DNA of 64,000 nucleotides from assembly GCA_009760855.2 (NCBI GenBank), contig WPIO01000002.1, positions 2,772,501 through 2,836,500 of the forward strand, read 5' to 3'. Shown here in pieces: positions 23,635 through 35,326 of the stretch (within the stretch, counting starts at the first letter, position 1; each line of letters begins with the position of its first letter). The notes beneath the pieces were generated by a model. That model ran no database searches. It had not been told where the DNA came from and worked only from the letters and a program-made list of their open reading frames with translations. A program made the position numbers and the translations under genes. Origin of the DNA: Cristatella mucedo. Lineage: Eukaryota > Bryozoa > Phylactolaemata > Cristatellidae.

Positions 23635-24590
23635 TTAAGAGATGGCGATACACCCCTTCGTTTGGAGAGCCTCGAGTTGTGCATTTTTTAATTTTCAGCC
23701 GAGCTGATACAAGCGCTCGCGTGGAAGGAAGTTGATTGCTCTTCAAAGCCGAAATGAAAGTTTGAGTGAAAGTTTTCAGTGACTGAACGTTCAATTTTTA
23801 TGCGCCCAGAGTTTGAGATTTCCCGGCGGCTTTAGTCGTCACCTACGTCGGCTACGTCGCCTGCGTCAGATAAGCCAATCGGGTAAATATGCGTTTCTTT
23901 CGCTTAGCTATCGCTGGCGCCCAAATAATTTGTTGTTCTCCCCTGTGCGCTTCGCATGCTTGCATGTGTATAATTCATCGCAAGTTGATAAACAGGGTTG
24001 CAACTAACCGAGTGCCCTCATTGTCTTTTTAACAGTTTTCGCCTGCTTGACTAATTACGGTACCGCGAAACATACTAACCCTTGGTGATTGCTTCTCTTG
24101 CGGTGAATTGCTAAGTACCGCGATGCAGGCTTGATTACTCTATTTCGCTGTGAAAACGACCCAGTAGTCTTATTTTTACTTTCCGTATTATTTCCGAGAT
24201 CCTAAGGCGACATATCACAGACAGGCTACTCTGAAGCGAGATTCATATGTTATCTACTTGTATTGTACCGAATTATATTTGCCCACAATCGACCTGCAAC
24301 GTACTCATAATTCAGTTACAATTCCTAATCTAACTATAGTCTGCTCATAACTCATTTTTATTCTACTAATATGTCCGATGATATCTATTTATTACCTATA
24401 ACTTACGTATGAATTATTTACAATCTACTCATAATTCGTGCGTATAGCCCACTCATAATCTTCCTATCGTTTACTCATAATCTACCTTCATTCTTTTCAC
24501 AATTACTTTCTAATTTACCCATTTTGTACGTATAATCTACATATAATCTACTTTTAATTAATTTCTAATTTACAGATTATCCACATATAG
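23635..24590. repeat. Unclassified interspersed repeat X, copy 2
   Basis: Same order of blocks as copy 1 (GCCTCGAGTTGTGC, CAGTGACTGAACGTTC, TTCGCATGCTTG, TATTTCCGAGATCC). It ends in the same degenerate TCATAATCTACC-type array at about 24290-24590. Confidence 0.65.
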
Positions 24591-24790
24591 TTTGTAATAA
24601 TAATAATAACAATAATAATAATGCACTTGATAAAGCGCCCTCAGAGAACTCAATCTCTTTCTAGGCGCTTCACACCTGCTGCAAAGTAAAATGCAATTGA
24701 ATGGTAAGTAAAATCATGCTTGAAAAACAAACAAAATGAATAATATGGTTAGGGGTGACATGCACAGGGTCAGCATGGGAATAGCGGCGA
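24591..24790 (-). mobile_element. LINE A 3' end fragment
   Basis: An (AAT)n tract, then the family tail (GCACTTGATAAAGCGCCC ... CTAGGCGCTTCACA) and the GGTGACATGCACAGGGTCAG 3' UTR text. Nearly identical to the copies at 34283 and 41990. Confidence 0.8.
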
Positions 24791-24799
24791 TCGACCAGC

Positions 24800-25610
24800 T
24801 GACACAGTTGCTGCACCTGAGGTGATTCAGGGCATTTACTTCGTCACGTGCTGTCCAAGGTCGTTCACCTGGGTGAATGCCAGCCAGCCTGCACTCCCTG
24901 CAAACGAAGTTTCTCTTCACACCACAGGCCGTCGTCCAGATCCCGGCCAGTGGTGAAGGTCACCTGTCGCATGAGCAGGACGTTGAGTCCGTCCCCCTGA
25001 AGCACCCGGAGGCTGTTTAAAGGTCCTACGATCGCTCGGCTCGACTAGGCGATCGGCCGATCTTTCGCTGCCCAAGTCGGCTGCAGCGGTGCGATGTCCC
25101 TTGGAGTGTACGTCGAGCCGCGACTGGCCCGGCTCACACTCCAGTCTCTCTGGCTTCCGGTCGTTGGCCGAACCGACGCGGGCGACATCGTAGCTCCCAA
25201 ACGCAAGCTTCTTTTGTCACCTCACCGGACGTTCGGAATTTCCAGATGGCTCAGCCTTCGCAGCTGCCTCCGAAGCCCTGGAGCACCGTGGGCCACCGCT
25301 GAGGGGAGGCACCGCCTCCGAGGGCTGGCAAGCGGCTCCGGCGTCTTTCGACCATGTCGTCATCGCCAGTGCATTCATGCATGCAGCGATCGTGGTGGTT
25401 AAAGCTACTCCAGTCATCGCCCTTTTGACAGTGCAGACAACTCACGGCCAGACTCGGCTGGACCTTACCAGATTTAAACGGGTTTTAACAGGCTCCCGGC
25501 CTCTTAGAACCCCTACTTGCGAGATTCCGCTCCTTTTGAACCCCTGCTGTGGTTAATATAAGATAGGGTAAGCAATTCAAAATTACTGGGTCTTCTGTCG
25601 AAGTAGTAAT
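24800..25610. other. Stretch without recognised gene
   Basis: Moderately GC-rich. Overlapping frames at 25094-25445 on both strands have no recognisable domain. Confidence 0.4.
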
Positions 25611-25663
25611 TTGCGAGTAATAATAATAATAACATATGCGTGTAGTGCCCTCAGAGAAGATGC

Positions 25664-25960
25664 TGATGGCGTAGGCAGCAGCAGTGGCGACAGTAGCAGC
25701 ACCGATGGCTGGGCCACGGAGGGTGGCTTCGGAAGCAGCAGTGGCGACAGTAGCAGCACCGATGGCTCTGCCAGAGCAGATGGGGACGGCTGCAGCACTG
25801 GTGGGAGGTCAACAACGGACCATGACGCCAGCAGCAGCGCTGGTGGTTCAGCCTTGAAGGACGGCGCCGGCAGCAGCTGTGCTGACAGCAGCAGCAGCAC
25901 TGATGACTTGGCCAGTGTGGATGAGGACGAGTGCAGCACTGGTGGCTGGGCCAGCTAAGA
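25664..25960. repeat. 57-60-bp CAG-rich minisatellite
   Basis: Imperfect units of about 57 bp contain GCAGCAGTGGCGACAGTAGC and AGCACCGATGGCT. The + frame 25611-25958 stays open through it (Ser/Gly/Asp/Ala-rich, 115 codons). It has no other coding support and starts inside a LINE-type tail. Confidence 0.75.
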
Positions 25961-26069
25961 CCTCGCCGGCAGCAGCAGGGGGGCACAGCAGCAGCAGCAC
26001 TGATGCTGCTGATGCTGCTGCTGCTGCTGCTGTGCCATGGCGAATGGCACGGGCAGCAGCAGTGGTGCC

Positions 26070-26172
26070 GGTAGCGAAGCTAGCTTCTTGCGTTGCCACG
26101 GTGATGGTAGCAAAGCTAGCTTCTTGCGTTGCCATGGTGATGGTAGCAAAGCTAGCTTCTTGCCTCGCCATG
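26070..26172. repeat. 36-bp minisatellite, nearly 3 copies
   Basis: Units with GGTAGCAAAGCTAGCTTCTT followed by GCGTTGCCATGGTGAT begin at 26070, 26106 and 26142. Preceded by a GCTGCTGCT run near 26010-26030. Confidence 0.85.
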
Positions 26173-26259
26173 CCTAGACCTGCAAAGCGTCTTCGCGAAC
26201 AAGAGAGACAGAGCTGGGCGCAACAGCAGCAGCTGACTTAGGCACCTGTATGTGGGGTC

Positions 26260-27280
26260 AGCACCTAGAGCATGCTCACATCCCTGAGAGTGTGCTCCAG
26301 CATTGATAGCTGACCCTTTGACCCTGACCGCGGGTTTCTTGCACCTCCGGACCCAAGGAGTGAGAGGGAGTGCTCAGCTGAGCACAGATCCGTGCAGGCT
26401 GGAGAGGGGAGTCATCACTAGTAGCTTGCACAGACCCGTAAGGATGGGAGGACTGGAGGTTACCAGCGGTAGCTTTCACGGATCAACTCCTTAAAGATTC
26501 TTCATCGGAGAGAAATGCTCTTAAAGGAAAGGAAAGGTAGGCGTTCACAAAACGAAAGCTTGCAAGCAGCTCGCTTTGTGCGGCTTTGCAGATGGGCATC
26601 GGAAGTGTGTTCTTTATTCTGGCTGTATTGTATAATAGTTATTATGATTACAGGGGTACTACAATTACACATGATGTTACATACGACTTAATATATGTAC
26701 GCCGAGAAGTGTATAAGAATGCAGAGAGATCCTGCTACTTTTCTTGTGTCTTTTCTATTATCATACATATCTAGAAGCTGACATTAGATATACCCGTGTG
26801 CACCATCTTGGGCTACTACCCACTGATCTGCCTCAGGGCGTCTGGCTGTGGTTTTAACTATCCCCAGTTTTGTTAGAAACCCCGACTTCAGCTTTTTGCT
26901 TCTGAAACTTGAGATTCACATCAGACTTACTAGCTATCTTGACTTGGTGAATATAAAGTCAGACCAAGTGTTTTCATGGTTACTACTGCTTATATATTTT
27001 TATCTAAGACGCAAGTGTTTCTTATTAATAGCTTATACAGATTTTATTAATAACTTGTACGGAGATGGTCAGCCCTGCCTGATAACCTGTTCAAATCCTA
27101 GTAAGTAAGGGGGTTCATTTCCACTAACTTGTTGGTGAGGGGGATTTCAGTATGAGCAGCTGGGACAAATTCTCACGGGTTTCAGCAGCAAAAGCCGACC
27201 TAAATCTGCAGGGTGAGGGTTTTAGCTCCTGCTGTATGAATATATCGCCATGCGTCTTGGGTTAGAAACTTGGCAAGTAT
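26260..27280. other. Stretch without recognised gene
   Basis: No supported exon. A + frame at 26848-27108 (86 codons) is hydrophobic and AT-rich but has no recognisable domain. Confidence 0.35.
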
Positions 27281-27560
27281 TGCTGGCTGATATATTAGCG
27301 AAAGAAGCCTGCTCATATCTTAGCACGCCTGACCAGCTCATTACGTAGCACCTGTTGCTTGCTCATACGCAAGCACCTGAAGCCGGCCGACATACTAGCA
27401 CCTGCAGGCTGCTCAGATACTAGTACCGGTAGCAGGCTCATATATTAGCATCCATGCCATGTTCCTACTAGCACTTACAAGCTTACATACCAGAATTAAA
27501 TTATGCTTACATACAAGCACCTGCAGCCAGAACAAATACCGTCGCCTGTAGACGTCTAAC
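27280..27560. repeat. Degenerate ~30-bp tandem repeat
   Basis: Repeated text of the form GCTCATATACTAGCACCTGC with variable spacing and many substitutions, about eight copies. Confidence 0.6.
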
Positions 27561-27599
27561 ATACAAGCATTTTGAGTCCACTCCTATACATACATATAG

Positions 27600-28290
27600 T
27601 GGCTCTCGTAGCCTGCACCAGTAGCCAACTTAAAAAAAATATCGCCTGTAAGACCCAGGGAATGGCTAGGAACATGCACGTGATTGTGCAATGGTAAGCA
27701 AAGAAAAAAAGAAATCAGGTTCTCCAGGAGGCGTCGTGAAAAGGCAATCTGCTCATATATCAGGGACGTAGCTATTCAGCCCAGATACTAAGTCATACTC
27801 AAGTTGTACTAAGTCACCTCTGAACCCATTGCCTTGCAAGTTAAGAGTAACAGCAGACGGAGCTTAAGAGGTAGCCAAAAAGCGCGATAAGGTACCAAGT
27901 TGCACTTGTCTAGCCAAAGCCACGGCAAAGGCAACTTTATGATTGGGACAATACGGAACCGGACTGTGGTGGTGATGCTTTAAGACAGCAGTAGCTGACG
28001 TCTTAAAAGTCATACGATGCAGTGCAAGGGTAGATAGCATGCCTATTTATGTACGTACATGGCACCGTGGATGGTAAGCACTCAAAACAAAACTGCTAGC
28101 AAAGCTGGAATCCTTGTCGAGCTGATGCCCACAAGTAACCTCTAAATGAAGTAATCTCCCGTTTGTACTTACTAAAAGCAGACGTTTGGCAGTTCTCAGC
28201 AGCTGCTGCTCTTGTTCGTATCAGATTGGTTGATCGCTGATTTTGGTTAAGGATGTGAAGCAGAAAATATCTCTTGCAAGCGAATGAAAT
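27600..28290. other. Stretch without recognised gene
   Basis: Nothing coding or repetitive recognised. Confidence 0.35.
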
Positions 28291-29150
28291 CACTCACAAT
28301 GCGATTGCGTGTCATGCCATTTTTTTCTTTTTCAGCTTTCAATCTCATTCGAGCTCTCGGTCGAGCTCTTGGCTGCCTCTGCTCAAGCAGAGCACACGAT
28401 GCAAGCGACACGCACCTTGCGACGACAATAGAAACCCGACTGACGCGTCGGACGCTCCCAGCAACGGCGAGCATCTCAATTGGTTATCGAGCCGCTGCCC
28501 GATCGATCGACCGATCGATCGGGCCTGTTGTCACCCCATATTGATCGATCGTGCCTGTCGTGACCCTTGATCCCAGCCACAGCCAGCCAAGCAGCATCGC
28601 GGCCGCAGCCACGGTGCTGCTTCATTGGCAGCCACTGCATGCTCACCGACTGACGCAGCCGCCCGCCCGCCGCAGCAGCAGCTACACCGATGACGGCTCA
28701 CCGACCGTCGTCGCTCACCGACCGTCTTCGTGCGAAGCCCACTGAGCGGCGCCAGTCGGTCGATCTCGAGCTGAATGGCCGCACCGACTAATGGCACTCT
28801 CGTCGATGCTTTGGAGAGAGCCGGGAAACGGCAACAGTGCCAGCGCTGCTATGCCTACGCAGCGAACTTTCCAAAACTGCAACGAGCACACATTCCACCG
28901 CATAGCCGACCGTTCAATTCGAGTTTCATCAAAACTGAAAAGGCAGCAACAGCGCCAGGAGCGGCCAACGCCGAGGACATCACTAGCCAACCGGCCTGCA
29001 TGACTACCAGGCTGGGCCACCGTCGTGCATTACTTTCGCGTTGCCGCTGCTGACCTCTCGCAGCAAATAATTTCTAGAGCGAAGCCCGTGACGGATGACA
29101 TCGGTCAGGCCCTGGTCTCTCGATGACTCAGCGGTAGTCGATAACGAAGC
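28290..29150. other. GC-rich stretch with a GATC palindrome
   Basis: A locally GC-rich block with overlapping frames on both strands and no domain. A 26-bp palindrome at 28498-28523 has arms CCCGATCGATCG / CGATCGATCGGG and a 2-nt centre. It may hold an exon or promoter that I cannot recognise. Confidence 0.4.
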
Positions 29151-30035
29151 AGCAACCATTATTTTGCTGGAGGGGGAAGGAGCCGAGCCAATGGCACTTC
29201 AAGAATTCCAAATGAGCAACGGCTAAATATTAAAGGAAAATCAAATTTATTATATTTGATTGTTTTAGCAATAATCAGGGCAGGGTGCTCGGGTGAGTTG
29301 GTCAGCTCAAGCACAGACCACTGGGAAGGGACAGTCTTCGGCACAGAGTCGTGGGGGGTAGAGGGGGTGCGCTCAAGCAGCTAAGACTGTGAGGGAGACA
29401 GGTTCGCGAGACGAATATCGCGACGACGTGCCTGCTGGTTGATCGTAACCCTGCGACGTAAGGGTACTCTTAGACTCGGGCATCAGCGCCTCGAGTAAAA
29501 AGAGTCCATTCTCTCACCTTGTGCTGATAGTAGGGTCGGGTGGGGAGGACAGGTAAGGCGGGCTGAACCTAAGAGAAGGCAGGTGCACGAGGATCCTGCG
29601 ATTTTCGAGGGTCCTGCGTGCAGAGCTGCTGCGCTTCGATCTAACGATGTGCTTGGGCCACAGACACGGCAAACCCAATTATACATTTTCTTTACTCTTG
29701 AAGAGATCAGTTTCGCAGTTCAACTGCATTAGCACTTCTTTCGACACTGTATACACGAAGCCCATACTGCCACCGTCGTCAGCGTCGTGGGGGGTGTTGA
29801 GAGGACGATTGCAGCACAAGTAGGAAGCGATGGGAAGAACTACCTGCCTTCTGCAGTGACAGACAGGGAAGTGGGTAAGGCGGTTTTTTCCCTAACTTGT
29901 GCAGTAAGTATACCGGCGGTATTCGTGTGGGGATTGGTGGGAGGGAGAACGGCATCCTGAGATGGGGAAGGCAGCTACCCCCACATCGGGTAGGGTGAGT
30001 GGGCTAAAAAGACAGTAAGTATTTAACGTGTTTAG
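29150..30035. other. Stretch without recognised gene
   Basis: Mixed composition with G-rich strings (GTGGGGGG-like) near 29350 and 29790. No gene recognised. Confidence 0.35.
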
Positions 30036-30039
30036 CTCA

Positions 30040-30200
30040 TTTAACAGTCTTATTTATATAGTGGCAAAAGAGTCTCAGCGCCAGAAGAGCCTCTGTGGTA
30101 GGTAGTCCTACTACCATTGGGAAATATGTGATTGCCTGCTGCTGGACTCGAACCCACGACCTGGGTCCTGAAGGAAAAGCACATTACTGCTATGATGAGT
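30040..30200 (-). mobile_element. SINE-2-like diverged copy
   Basis: On the - strand box B GGGTTCGAGTCC is followed by GGCTCTTCTGGCGCTGAGAC and ACTGTTAAATGAGC, parallel to the SINE-2 3' module. The head is diverged. Confidence 0.6.
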
Positions 30201-30489
30201 TCAAGTAGAGAGTAATGGAAACAACTGCTTTCCTCACTGACAGCCACAAAAGAAAGGAAGAGACTAAGGAAATCACATACAGCCATAGGACAGACTGTGC
30301 CTAACCTAGTAGCACTAGGACTCTTATCTAATCTTTCAACCCACTTGCTGCATGTATTGATAACATCCGCACATGGATGGTAGCAAATTTTCTATAACAA
30401 AATGATGATAAAACTAACTTACTAGTTATGGGCAAACCCAGTGTGATTCACATAACATTGCTAAAATTCGGGCTTGTTTAGATAAGTAT

Positions 30490-31385
30490 ACTACATCTAA
30501 GTTGGTCCATGCATTCGTGACATCCCGTCTCGACTTCTGCAGCTCACTGCTCGCTGGCCTACCGGCATGTGCGATCAGGCGATTGCAGCTGGTGCAAAAC
30601 TCCGCAGTTAGGCTTGTCTGTCGTGAGCGTCGCAGTTGCTACATTACTCCACTTCTCGCCGACCTGCACTGGCTCCCAGTCAAGCAGCGGATTGACTTCA
30701 AGGTTTTGTCCTTCACTTTTAGGTCACTTCATTCTTTGGCTCAAGCCTATCTCTCAGATATATTCCCCCATCAGGCCGAGCATCGTACCTCCCGCTTGGT
30801 TAGCCGTAATGGCTCACTAGGTAAGGCGGTTGCTTTTCACAACCTCGGCCGAGGTCGTTGGTTCGAATCCTGTGGTGGGCGATCCTGTATCGCCGCTGCA
30901 AGCGGTGGTGATAGCCGTCAAGGCTCTTATGTCGCTATACTATAAGAGGCTGTTTAATCAGCTTGTATTTACTTTCGGAATCCAACAGTCTACAAATACC
31001 CCGTACAAACCTCAAATCCTTTGGAGACCGTGCATTTAGTTCATATGCTCCCAAAGCCTGGAACTCCCTCCCGACCTGCGTCAGACCATCCCCTAACCTG
31101 ACCACATTTAAACAGAATTTAAAAACGCCTATTTAGAACAGCAATTAGTGAGTCCCTGTGACTCGTCCTTGATGTGCTTATGCGTGCTGATACTGTGCAT
31201 GCTGCCACTAACCACATTTGCATGCTGACCCTGTGCATGTCACCCCTAACCATGTTATTCATTCAGTCAAGGATGATTTTACTCACCAGTCAATTGCATT
31301 TCCCTTTGCAGCAAATGTAAAGCGCCAAGAGAGAGAGACAAAGTTCTCTGAGGGCGCTTTATCAAGTGCATTATTATTATTATCT
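30490..31385 (+). mobile_element. LINE family A 3' half, split by SINE-2
   Basis: The + strand encodes the C-terminal region of the LINE RT (FVTSRLDFCSSLLAGLP, LLADLHWLPVKQRIDFKVL) up to about 30798, is broken by a SINE-2, then resumes (GIQQSTNTPYK; AYAPKAWNSLP-like text out of frame). It ends with the 3' UTR, the tail stem (TAAAGCGCC ... GGGCGCTTTA) and (ATT)n at 31370-31385. 5'-truncated and dead. Confidence 0.85.
30799..30963 (+). mobile_element. SINE-2 inserted in LINE A
   Basis: Box A ATGGCTCACTAGG, box B GGTTCGAATCC, then GGTGGGCGATCC and the TGATAGCCGTCAAGGCTC module. It interrupts LINE A coding text, so it is younger than that insertion. Confidence 0.85.
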
Positions 31386-31589
31386 TATGAACAGATACAG
31401 CCAAAGAGTTTATCTCGCGATCTCGTCCCGCCTTATAAAATAATGTACTTTCGTGACAGATTTAGAAATAAATGCAGCACCAAGAATTTGCTACCGCCTA
31501 AGGCTCAAAGGGTTTGGGCAGAGTGTGGTGCGAGCAATGAGTGGCCGGAGGGGCACGCACAGCTGGGTGTGGGGGGGGGTTTCGACGAA

Positions 31590-32760
31590 TTACCGAAATC
31601 CACAACAATCCACTCTAATTAGGCTAGCAACGACCGGGCGTAAGCGTTGCCGAGCTCACATTTTGCGCTGATATTGGAATACACGTTCAAAATTATCTGT
31701 CCACTAAATTTCATGTCGCTGCGCGAACTCGCACTTATGCAAATGAGCTTTGACGCCGGACGCCTGTACCGCAATCCACCGCCATCTACCTAAATCCACC
31801 GCAATTCATTCTAGTTCCCGTCAAATCCACCACAAATCAGCTGCGCACAGCTCCAAAAAATTTGGAATATCAAACTACGCTGCACGTACAATGTACCCAG
31901 AAAACTTCTCGCGATTCCGCTCACGCGCTCTCACCAAGTCCACTGAAATAAGATTGCAGTGGCTCAGGCCAACTGCATTGCACCATGCAACGAAAGAAGT
32001 CCTTAGAGAAAAGCTCTTTTTTGCTTGCATATCATGGCACACTCTGCGACAATTGTATTTAAAAAAAATTCACTTGCATTGGCACGGCCGTGCTCGTGCA
32101 ATCGACTGCAGTAGCCCGGGCCAATACAGCAATCCACTTCAATCCACAGAATCCACCGCATACAAAATCGAAATACGTTGCGCCGAGTTCCAGTTTTTAT
32201 TGCATATAAAGGTGCACCGCGCTGTGTGCACAACCACATAAAATAAGAAAATTGTGCAGCCTCGCACTGTAGCAATGGGTGGCAATCGCCTGAAATGACG
32301 TGGAAAACTACCGCAATCCACCCTATTCCACTGCAAATCATCCTCAAATCGCCATCGCGAAGCTCTAATTGACATTGCATATAAGACTAGACTCAGTTCA
32401 AAGTGTATCCACAAAATTTCGATCCATTATGCACACGCGTTCTCATGCATTGAATTGCAATCGACTGGCTATACCGAAATCACCTCAATCCGCCGAAATC
32501 CGCTGCAATCCGCCACACAGCGACCAGAACGCGTACACTAGAGGCTCTAATTATGATTGAATGCTGCTCTAATCTTTGGTTATTGTGTACTCGCATAACT
32601 TCACTGTGATTTCCTCGGCCATTCTGCAGCAATGCACTGCAATCGACTGCAACTGCCCGGGCCAGTACGTCAATGTACCGCAACCCGCCAAAAAACGACC
32701 TGAATACGTACACGTTAAGCTCTAATAGTGATTGCACGTTGCTCTAATTTGAACCCGGAA
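31590..32760. repeat. Degenerate satellite, period about 160-195 bp
   Basis: Clusters of AATCCACC/AATCCGCC words recur near 31597, 31773, 32128, 32312, 32472 and 32668. Each is followed by similar text (GCTCTAAT..., ATTGCATATAA, GCCCGGGCCA). The spacing is 160-196 bp where consecutive clusters are seen. No open frame of note. Confidence 0.6.
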
Positions 32761-33480
32761 AACGTTCATGCATGGCACCCCATGCCAGGCAACTTGTTGC
32801 AGATTCCAACTCTGTTCTAATCACGAAATACTTGTTGCTTGCAGTCTTATCTAAGGTTGACTTAAAACCTTTGCTCGTTCTCGTTAGAGTGGTCCTGCTG
32901 CACAGAGTCAGGATTAAAATTATTATACTTACAAATCTCATGCAGCTCTCATTTGCAGCAGCCAATACCATGTCAGCCGCATGTTTATTTTTCCCTCAAG
33001 CTTTCCTTGCCTTACCACGGGTGTGAAAGTATAAAAACCGCCACCGCTGCCGCCGAAGCGTCATGCTGTTTATTATCCAGGCCACTTTGGACCTCGTGTA
33101 CGGCACCGTAATAACCTAGGCTTTATTCGTCACTAGTTTACTCTATTATCTACGCGTCAACTTGGACATTTACAAATATTTGCGTTGTGTGTCCCATGTT
33201 GCTCTGTTCAAGTGAACCGGCGTGACTTCGCTGCCGGTCAAAGCGCTAGTTTACAGAATGCAAGCGTTTGCAGTGCACTGTCAGTAGTCTAGTCCGTAAG
33301 CAGCAAAATTAGTTCTTAAAACATTGGTCCATGCATATATCAATGGCGTTACAACACCAATAATCGAGTCGAGCCGAGCAACAAGTAGCCGCTTTACTAC
33401 TATACCAAGCCATCATTTTTTTTAAAGGATCGTCTAGTGGTCGGCGCAGCAGGACTGAAAGGCGAGCGATCATCTAAAAC
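32760..33480. other. Stretch without recognised gene
   Basis: AT-moderate, between the satellite and the hAT relic. No gene recognised. Confidence 0.35.
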
Positions 33481-33653
33481 AAGTCTGCAAAACGATACAA
33501 TGTAGATACAATATACTACAATATATTGGCTACAATACATTATACTTATTTGGGTGACCATATTGTACTGGATTGCTTGACAGTATCAATATATTGTACT
33601 AGGTTGTTTGATAGTATCAATATAGATATAGTATAGCGCTGCAGCGACGCGAC

Positions 33654-34180
33654 ATGTCCATGAAAGTATCGGATGTTTTATTCCAATCGATTATTGAATC
33701 ATACCAAGAGTTTGCTTTCCATCACTATGTTGGCAGCGATGCAGATATCATCAATTACAAAGAGTTGGAATCTGCCGTCGTCAAGATACAAACAAACAAG
33801 GAGAACACACTGACAATTCATGAAAAGCGTGCTGTTGAACAATTGTTGCTGCCTGTATCTCCGGACGCGGAAAACGCTGCAGACTGACGATCCTTCGACG
33901 GAAAAGAAAGACGATGTATTTTGCTGAACGAGCACTCAAGCAACATATTGATGAGAAGAAAACATACAACAAGCAAATCAACACCAGTTTCTTGCTTCCA
34001 TCATTAAATGAGGTGGAGAGACTTTTCTCTATGACGAAGCGAGTGTTTTGTTCTTACCGGCGTAGTTTGCAACCCAGAGCGTTGAAGGTACTGATTTTTC
34101 TGAATAAAAACAAGTCGGAAGTGTGGAATTTTGCTCTGGCAATTGGATTCTGGATTTTGAATTTTGATCGCGAATAAAAA
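33654..34180 (+). pseudogene. hAT-type transposase, C-terminal fragment, frameshifted
   Basis: Two frames follow each other. 33654-33887 starts MSMKVSDVLFQ and ends at a TGA. 33914-34177 lies in another frame and holds NEVERLFSMTKRV, then RRSLQPRALKVLIFLNKNKS. This is the hAT C-terminal dimerisation pattern (ERLFS...R..L.P..LE.L.FLK.N...W). The zinc-finger and most of the catalytic region are absent. The surroundings (33480-33650, 34240-34290, 34965-35050) are AT-rich with repeated CAATATATTG words, possibly the old element ends. The relic is non-functional. Confidence 0.65.
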
Positions 34181-34282
34181 GATCGCGAATAAAAAAGTCT
34201 CAGAGACAGACAGCCAATGGTAACGAAAGCAGAGAAAAACATCGCAACATACGATGTGCAATATATTGCATTGGTGGGATAT

Positions 34283-34972
34283 AATATTAATAATAATAAC
34301 AGTTACAATAATGCACTTGATATAGCGCCCTCAGATAACTCAATCTCTTTCTAGGCGCTTTACATTTCCTGCAAAGTGAAATGCAATTGAATGGTGAGTA
34401 ATATCATGCTTGATAAACAGACAAAATGAATAACGTGGTTAGGGGTGACATGCACAGGGTCAGCATGCAAATGTGGTTAGTGGCAGCATGCACAGTGTCA
34501 GCACGCATAAGCACATCAAGGATGAATCACAGGGGCCCACTTAATGCTGTTCTAAATAGGCGTTTTTAAGTTCTTTTTCAATGTGGTAAGGTCAGCGGAT
34601 GTTCTGACGCAGGTCGGGAGGGAGTTCCAGGCTTTGGGAGCATATGAACTAAATGCACGGTCTCCAAAGGATTCGAGGTTTGTACGAGGAATCGGTAGAC
34701 TCTCTGATTCCGAAAAGCGGGTGGTACGATGCTTGGCCTGGTGGGGAGTAGATCTGAGAGATAGGCTGGAGCCAAAGAATGAAGTGATCTAAAAGTGAGC
34801 GACAAGACCTTGAAGTCGATCCGTTGCTTGACTGGTAGCCAGTGCAGGTCGGCGAGAAGTGGTGTGATGTGGCAACTGCGAAGCTCACGACAGATAAGCC
34901 TAGCTGCAGAGTTTTGCACCTGCTGCAATCGCCTGACTGCAAATGCCGGTAGGCCAGTAAGCAAATATTAAT
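34283..34972 (-). mobile_element. LINE family A 3' end inserted in the hAT relic
   Basis: On the - strand: RT C-terminal coding text (34578-34964, LLADLHWLPVKQRIDFKVL), then 3' UTR, tail stem and (AAT)n. AATATTAAT flanks it on both sides (34283-34291 and 34964-34972), a likely 9-bp target-site duplication, though AT-rich. 5'-truncated. Confidence 0.8.
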
Positions 34973-35281
34973 ATATTGTATATATTATTTGACTACTGCA
35001 ATATAATGGATTTTGGAATTATTGCCATTTATTTATAGTTGAACATCAGAAAAGTGAATACAATAATATTACTGCGCGAAACCTTGATCTAAAGTAAGAT
35101 CAACATATAAAATCGATCAAAGCACATACCAACGACCTTTACGTCAATTCTGAATGTTCTTGAGCAACGTATTTACACTTTTGCTAAAGCCTACATCACT
35201 TGGGGCATAGGTGTGCAAGAACCGTTTACCATATACAAGTTTGGTGTGCTCGCGAACCGATTACTCATTTACGAGTTTGGT

Positions 35282-35297
35282 GGTCCTGAAAAGGACC
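35282..35297 (-). terminator. Histone 3' stem-loop of H2A copy 2
   Basis: On the - strand GGTCCT-TTTC-AGGACC, identical to copy 1. Confidence 0.95.
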
Positions 35298-35326
35298 GTT
35301 TTGTTGTCGCTGCGACGCTACTTCAA

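Noticed and set aside
27280-27560. CRISPR-like array
   Set aside because: Units are degenerate, spacing is irregular and the genome is eukaryotic.
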